Source of the DNA: Candidatus Electrothrix rattekaaiensis
GTDB lineage: Bacteria; Desulfobacterota; Desulfobulbia; Desulfobulbales; Desulfobulbaceae
Direction: 5' to 3'
Length of the DNA: 64,000 nt
Assembly (NCBI GenBank): GCA_032595675.1
Contig: JAVQMD010000001.1
Location: 1,210,640 to 1,274,639, forward strand
Of this stretch, positions 59,712 through 64,000 are shown in pieces. Positions within the stretch are counted from its first letter, which is position 1. The number at the start of each line of letters is the position of its first letter. Below the pieces are notes generated by a model. It worked only from the letters and a program-made list of their open reading frames with translations, was not told the origin of the DNA and ran no database searches. Position numbers and translations under genes: made by a program.

Positions 59712-60053
59712 CTTTTTGCCCTGCCTTCTTCCCCTTCTCGCGGCCTTAGAAAATACATTTTTTATATCTGCTCATACATTTCTTCTACCTTTTTATATAT
59801 CCAGACTACAAAAAGATACTCTCCGACTATTTCCAGATACAAAAAAAAGACAAAAAGGTATAAACAATATACTTAAAGCCAGACTGCTCCTTGCGGCCCA
59901 TTAATATTTTACAGCTCTGTTCAGAGATCATCGTCCTCCTATCCCGGCAACATCCCCAAAACCCCTTCACGAAAATCATCCTCGCAGAGTCCCCCGCCAG
60001 CATCCGTTGCAATCCCTCGCAGCCAGTCCGTACAAAAAAACATCTTCTCCCCC

Positions 60054-60081
60054 TTGACTTTTGCAGTATTGTCTTTATTGT
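60054..60081 (+). promoter_or_regulatory. Candidate promoter of the ABC exporter operon
   Basis: TTGACT (60054-60059), 16-bp spacer, TATTGT (60076-60081), about 210 bases before the ATPase gene. The only good sigma-70 match in the gap; it leaves a long leader. Confidence 0.35.
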
Positions 60082-60295
60082 TTCCTGCGGTTGTTTTTCA
60101 TCGCTGTAAACTCTGTGAAAACAGAGAGATATTCCCGGACCTGGTCGGACGAACGCAGGAGGCTATTTTATCCACCCTGCGTCCTGCCCTGTTTCCACCT
60201 GCCCCGATCCTCCCTGTTTTTAACTCGTTCCAGCGAAAATTTATCCTTGTTCGTTTATCGATTTATTTTTCAATTCAGTACATGGAGTTGCGCAC

Positions 60296-61225
60296 ATGAT
60301 TAACGTTGAACACCTCACTAGAAAGTACGGAGACTTTACAGCAGTCGATGATGTTTCGTTTGCAATCGGCCAAGGCGAGATTGTCGGTCTGCTGGGTCAT
60401 AACGGTGCTGGCAAGACCACCATCATGAAAATGATGACCGGGTATCTTGAGCCGACAAAGGGGAATATCACCGTCGACGGACTGGATGTCGGCAGAGATC
60501 GCCGTAAGATCCAGAAAAAAATCGGTTATCTCCCGGAAAATTGCCCGGTCTATCCTGAGATGACCGTGTTGGAGTACCTGGAGTACAGTGCTGCCCTGCA
60601 CGGGGTTACCAAGCAGGATCGACCGGCCTTGATCCGAAAGGCTGTGGCCCGAACAGCCTTAGAAGCAAAGGCGACTAAACAGCTTGCCACCCTCTCCCGA
60701 GGCTACCGGCAACGGACCGGTGTGGCCCAGGCCATTCTTCATCAGCCGGATATTCTGATTCTGGATGAGCCGACCAACGGACTTGATCCTACCCAGATTC
60801 AGCATATGCGGACCCTGATCAGGGAATTGGCTGAAACCTCTACCGTCATTATTTCCACCCATATCCTCCAGGAGGTCCAGGCGATCTGTGACCGGGTGAT
60901 TATCATCAAGGACGGTGCTATGGCCCTGGATGCACAGGTGGACGGCTTGCAACAGAGTTCAAAATTACTTATCAATACGGATGCCGAGGCTGATTCCGCA
61001 CTGGAGCTGTTTCAGTCCTTTGCTCAGGTTTCCTCTGCCGAAGCCGTCAGAGAGCAGCAGTTTGAGCTGAAATTGAATACAGATGCAGACAGCAAGGCAA
61101 CCGCAGCGGCTCTGGCCAAGGGTATCCATGAAAAGGACTGGCAGCTCTTTGCCATGCATTTTGAGTCCCGCAATTTGGAAACGGTCTTTGCCGAGATCAG
61201 TGAGAGAGGAGGTGCTGTATCATGA
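60296..61225 (+). CDS. ABC-2-type transporter ATP-binding protein
   Basis: 309 residues. Walker A GHNGAGKTT (about 37-45), Q-loop, LSRGYRQR in signature position (a variant of LSGGQ seen in this subgroup), Walker B ILILDEPTNG and switch His in STHILQEV. The C-terminal 90 residues beyond the nucleotide domain are typical of GldA/CcmA-like exporters. The partner permease follows with a four-base ATGA overlap. Together they resemble the GldA-GldFG type exporters of gliding bacteria and many Desulfobacterota. Substrate unknown. Confidence 0.92.
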   Translation: MINVEHLTRKYGDFTAVDDVSFAIGQGEIVGLLGHNGAGKTTIMKMMTGYLEPTKGNITVDGLDVGRDRRKIQKKIGYLPENCPVYPEMTVLEYLEYSAALHGVTKQDRPALIRKAVARTALEAKATKQLATLSRGYRQRTGVAQAILHQPDILILDEPTNGLDPTQIQHMRTLIRELAETSTVIISTHILQEVQAICDRVIIIKDGAMALDAQVDGLQQSSKLLINTDAEADSALELFQSFAQVSSAEAVREQQFELKLNTDADSKATAAALAKGIHEKDWQLFAMHFESRNLETVFAEISERGGAVS

Positions 61226-64000
61226 GCACATTATTTCGCATCGCACGCAAGGAGTTCGGAGCCTTTTTCAGCTCTCCGGTTGCCTTTATCTTTCTTGGCA
61301 CCTTTCTTGCGACAACTCTTTTTATTTTCTTTTGGGTGGAGACTTTTTTCTCCCGCAATATTACAGAACTCAGGGCCTTGTTTGAGTGGATGCCCATTCT
61401 GCTCATCTTTCTGGTTGCAGCCATCACCATGCGGATGTGGGCAGAGGAGCATCGGGCTGGCACCTTGGAATTCCTGCTGACCTCACCGGTACGACCGGTC
61501 ACCCTGGTTTTCGGGAAATTTATAGCCTGTCTGGTGCTGATTGCCCTGGCCTTGGCCTTGACCCTGCCTCTGGCCATTACCGTGAGTTTTCTCGGGCCGC
61601 TGGATTGGGGGCCGGTGCTGGGTGGCTATCTGGCCTCTCTCTTCCTGGCAGCGGCTTATATCTCTATCGGCCTCTTTGTCAGCGTGAAGTCAGAAAACCA
61701 GATCGTCAGCCTGATTACCACCTCGCTGATTTGCGGACTGCTCTACCTGATCGGTTCTGATACCCTGTCAGCCTTTTTCGGCAATAAGGGTTCTGAGATC
61801 CTCCAGATGATGGGAAGCGGATCCCGTTTTCACTCTATCACCCGAGGCGTGATTGATCTTCGCGATTTGTATTATTACGTGGGCATCATGGGCGTTTTCC
61901 TCTGCCTCAATATCTACGGTCTGGAGAAGATCCGCTGGGCAGGTAACCCGGTGAACAGCAATCATCGGGCTTGGCAGTTGGCTTGCGGTCTGCTGATCGC
62001 CAACTTTCTCGTTGCCAATTTCTGGCTTGCCCCTCTGGGAGAGTTGCGTTCCGATATGACGGACGGTGATATCTACTCCATCTCCGATGCCACTCGCAGC
62101 TATCTGGGACAGATTCGCGAGCCCCTGCTTATTCGGGGCTATTTCTCAGCCCAAACCCACCCCTTATTGGCCCCGTTGGTTCCTCGGCTTCGTGATTTGC
62201 TGGAAGAATACGCCATAGCAGGCAACAACAAGGTACGGGTTGAATTTATTGACCCGGCAGATAACCCGGATCTGGAGCAGGAGGCCGGCCAAAAATACGG
62301 CATCCGGCCTGTGCCTTTTCAGACAGCCAGCAAATATCAGGCCTCGGTCACGAATTCCTATTTTGATATCCTGATTCGCTACGGTGATCAGTTCGAGACC
62401 CTGGGTTTCCGCGATCTCATCGAGATTAAGGCTCAGGATGAGCAGGATCTGGACGTGGAGTTGCGTAATCCTGAATACGATATCACCCGGGCCATCAAGA
62501 AGGTCTTGTACAGCTATCAGGCAGGCGGAGATCTGTTCAGTTCTATGAAGAAACCGGTTGAACTGACCGGCTATTTTTCCGCTGATGAGCGATTGCCCGA
62601 AGAGCTGGTCACGTTAAAGGCCGATCTGCTGGTTCTGTCCAAGGAGCTGGAAGCAGAGAGCGATGGTCGTTTCACCGCCGCAACTGTTGATCCAGAGGCA
62701 AACGGTGGTACCATTGCGGAGCAAATCAGTCAGGAATACGGTTTTCGGCCTATGGCTGCCAGCCTGTTTGATCAAAATTCCTTCTGGTTTTACATGATTC
62801 TGCAAAGCGGCGACCAGACCGTGGAGATCCCCTTGCCCGAGGATCTGAAAAAAGAAAGTCTGAAGCGGGCTATTGATGCGGGCTTGAAACGTTTTGCCAC
62901 CGGTTTTACCAAGAACGTGGCCCTGAGTGTTCCCCAATCCACGCCGCCTATGCCGCAGTACGGGATTCCCGGAGGAGGCGGGCCTAAGTTCGAGGCCCTG
63001 CGCGAGCTGCTTTCCCAAGAGCATACAGTCACGGATGCAGATTTAGCCAAGGGGCAGGTTCCGGGCGAGGCTGATATCTTGATGCTGGCTGCTCCAGAAG
63101 AGCTTGATGAAAAGGCACTCTTTGCTGTGGATCAGTTTCTTATGCAGGGCGGGACCGTGATTCTGGCGGCTTCTCCCTATAAAGTTGATCTCCAGAGACA
63201 GCTTTCCATGACCGAGAAGAAGACCGGTCTGGAAGATTGGTTAGAACACAACGGCATTGTCATTGAAAAGCAGGTGGTGCTGGACCCGCAGAACAGCCCC
63301 TTTCCTGTGCCGGTGCAGCGAAACCTGGGCGGTTTCATGATCCGGGAGACGCAACTGGTCAATTACCCCTATTTTGTTGATATCCGACCGGAGGGCATGA
63401 ACGAGGACAGCGGTGTAACCTCGGGCTTGCAGCAGCTCACCATGAACTGGCCGTCACCGATCACCATTGATCCAGAGAAAAACAAGGGCCGCAAGGTCAC
63501 TCGGCTGCTGGAAAGTTCGGAAAAGAGCTGGCTTTCTTCATCCACCATGATCCAGCCGGATTTCAAGACCCACGGCGATCTTGGTTTCGCTGTTGAGGGT
63601 GAGCAGGGACAGCAGCTGCTGGCAGCGGCTATTGAGGGTGGTTTCACCTCCTATTTTACAGGAAAGCCTTCGCCGTTATTGAAAAAGGATGAGGATGCAG
63701 CGGAAGCGCAACAGAATCCCATGCAAAATCCTATGCAGAACCCGATGCAGAATCCTCTACAGGATCCCATGAAAAAAGATGGCGAAGAGAAAGAAAAGCA
63801 GGTCATTAGCCGCCAGTTGGATAAATCCCCGGACACGGCCAGGATCATCCTGTTCGGTTCCAACAGCTTTCTCAGCGATACAGTGCTGAGCATCAGCTCC
63901 AGTGTGATGCGCACCAATTACCTCGGGCCAGTGCAGCTGGTGGCCAACACTGTGGACTGGTCGCTGGAGGATCGGGGCCTGCTCTCTATCCGGGGCAGAA
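61222..64000 (+). CDS. ABC-2 permease fused to GldG-like auxiliary domain, 3' end beyond window
   Basis: At least 926 codons, frame open to the window end. Residues 1-250 form a six-helix ABC-2 permease (EHRAGTLEFLLTSPVRP is the conserved amphipathic motif), then a transmembrane helix (about 253-270) starts a large GldG/ABC_transp_aux region with IRGYFSAQTHPLLAPLVPRLRDLLEEYA and VRVEFIDPADNP. GldF and GldG are separate proteins in gliding Bacteroidetes; here they are one chain. Near residue 830 five 12-bp repeats encode a Q-N-P-M string (63712-63771). It overlaps the ATPase gene and must work with it. Substrate unknown; GldFG-like exporters are linked to envelope functions. Confidence 0.88.
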   Translation, partial: MSTLFRIARKEFGAFFSSPVAFIFLGTFLATTLFIFFWVETFFSRNITELRALFEWMPILLIFLVAAITMRMWAEEHRAGTLEFLLTSPVRPVTLVFGKFIACLVLIALALALTLPLAITVSFLGPLDWGPVLGGYLASLFLAAAYISIGLFVSVKSENQIVSLITTSLICGLLYLIGSDTLSAFFGNKGSEILQMMGSGSRFHSITRGVIDLRDLYYYVGIMGVFLCLNIYGLEKIRWAGNPVNSNHRAWQLACGLLIANFLVANFWLAPLGELRSDMTDGDIYSISDATRSYLGQIREPLLIRGYFSAQTHPLLAPLVPRLRDLLEEYAIAGNNKVRVEFIDPADNPDLEQEAGQKYGIRPVPFQTASKYQASVTNSYFDILIRYGDQFETLGFRDLIEIKAQDEQDLDVELRNPEYDITRAIKKVLYSYQAGGDLFSSMKKPVELTGYFSADERLPEELVTLKADLLVLSKELEAESDGRFTAATVDPEANGGTIAEQISQEYGFRPMAASLFDQNSFWFYMILQSGDQTVEIPLPEDLKKESLKRAIDAGLKRFATGFTKNVALSVPQSTPPMPQYGIPGGGGPKFEALRELLSQEHTVTDADLAKGQVPGEADILMLAAPEELDEKALFAVDQFLMQGGTVILAASPYKVDLQRQLSMTEKKTGLEDWLEHNGIVIEKQVVLDPQNSPFPVPVQRNLGGFMIRETQLVNYPYFVDIRPEGMNEDSGVTSGLQQLTMNWPSPITIDPEKNKGRKVTRLLESSEKSWLSSSTMIQPDFKTHGDLGFAVEGEQGQQLLAAAIEGGFTSYFTGKPSPLLKKDEDAAEAQQNPMQNPMQNPMQNPLQDPMKKDGEEKEKQVISRQLDKSPDTARIILFGSNSFLSDTVLSISSSVMRTNYLGPVQLVANTVDWSLEDRGLLSIRGR
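63712..63771 (+). repeat. In-frame 12-bp coding repeat, five copies (QNPM)
   Basis: Five consecutive 12-bp units (CAGAATCCCATG and variants) encode QNPM four-residue repeats in the linker between two parts of the GldG-like domain. Lengths are multiples of three, so copy-number change would not shift the frame. The preceding and following residues are rich in Lys and Glu, consistent with a flexible loop. Confidence 0.75.

Larger units (their letters stand above)
59593..60295. other. Gene-free stretch before the ABC operon
   Basis: About 700 bases. The left part holds the second inverted dispersed repeat (59631-59711). The middle (59720-60050) shows nothing I recognise. The right part has a candidate promoter (60054-60081). 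All open frames here are short and unsupported. Confidence 0.5.

Overview
The window looks like chromosome from a Gram-negative member of the Desulfobacterota (former Deltaproteobacteria), perhaps a Desulfobulbales relative. The basis is a lipopolysaccharide gene (waaA), a MipA/OmpV-type outer-membrane protein, several PAS-rich hybrid histidine kinases, a two-CW-domain protein, and a small protein of a type I remember mainly from Desulfovibrio/Desulfobulbus-like genomes. No 16S rRNA or complete tRNA is present, so the taxonomy is inference. Base composition is moderate to GC-rich over core genes and clearly AT-rich over a few acquired-looking genes (54.0-54.9 kb, 58.3-59.6 kb).

Layout. 0-9.6 kb: end of a CoA-disulfide-reductase/rhodanese fusion, a HigBA toxin-antitoxin pair, a UbiA prenyltransferase, a secreted protein behind a candidate c-di-GMP riboswitch, a 40-residue ORF coupled to VanZ, and a NarB/NasA-like molybdoenzyme overlapping a hybrid kinase. 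9.7-20.9 kb: 5-oxoprolinase, a membrane TPR protein beside a 23-bp tandem repeat, an orphan Phd antitoxin with a clear promoter/operator, a secreted peptidase-like protein that has lost its zinc-site first His, SixA phosphatase, an NfeD/SPFH pair with a decayed NfeD copy between them, and a MORN protein. 21.2-25.8 kb: Nnr, CBS, LivF-like ATPase, Gfo/Idh oxidoreductase and two-CW protein. 25.9-40.1 kb: mostly housekeeping (ParC, CoaX, TrmFO, UspA, a cyclophilin-FKBP fusion, WaaA, CarA, CarB). 40.1-40.8 kb: a gene-free hotspot of palindromes and tandem repeats. 40.8-46.5 kb: a 1252-residue CHAT/NB-ARC/TPR protein, DUF1456, MipA and a small conserved protein. 46.8-52 kb: UvrD/Rep helicase and a second hybrid kinase. 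52-59.7 kb: an accessory zone with Fic, a truncated antitoxin, a frameshifted hydrolase fragment, FRG, tRNA T-arm fragments and an orphan HTH gene, into which the core set ktrB-ktrA-aroK is embedded. 60.3-64 kb: an ABC exporter whose permease is fused to a GldG-like domain and runs off the window.

Themes. (1) Thirteen copies of an exactly 28-bp palindrome family, with conserved outer arms GTAGGGGC/GCCCCTAC and a variable 12-bp core, sit between genes; one supplies the stop codon of the CHAT gene. (2) Several small regulated modules show readable promoters and operators: higBA (nearly leaderless), phd, and twin copies before fic and a truncated antitoxin whose operator arms differ yet stay self-complementary. 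(3) The most system-like gene is the CHAT-STAND protein; the most unexpected regulatory call is the riboswitch before a small secreted protein.
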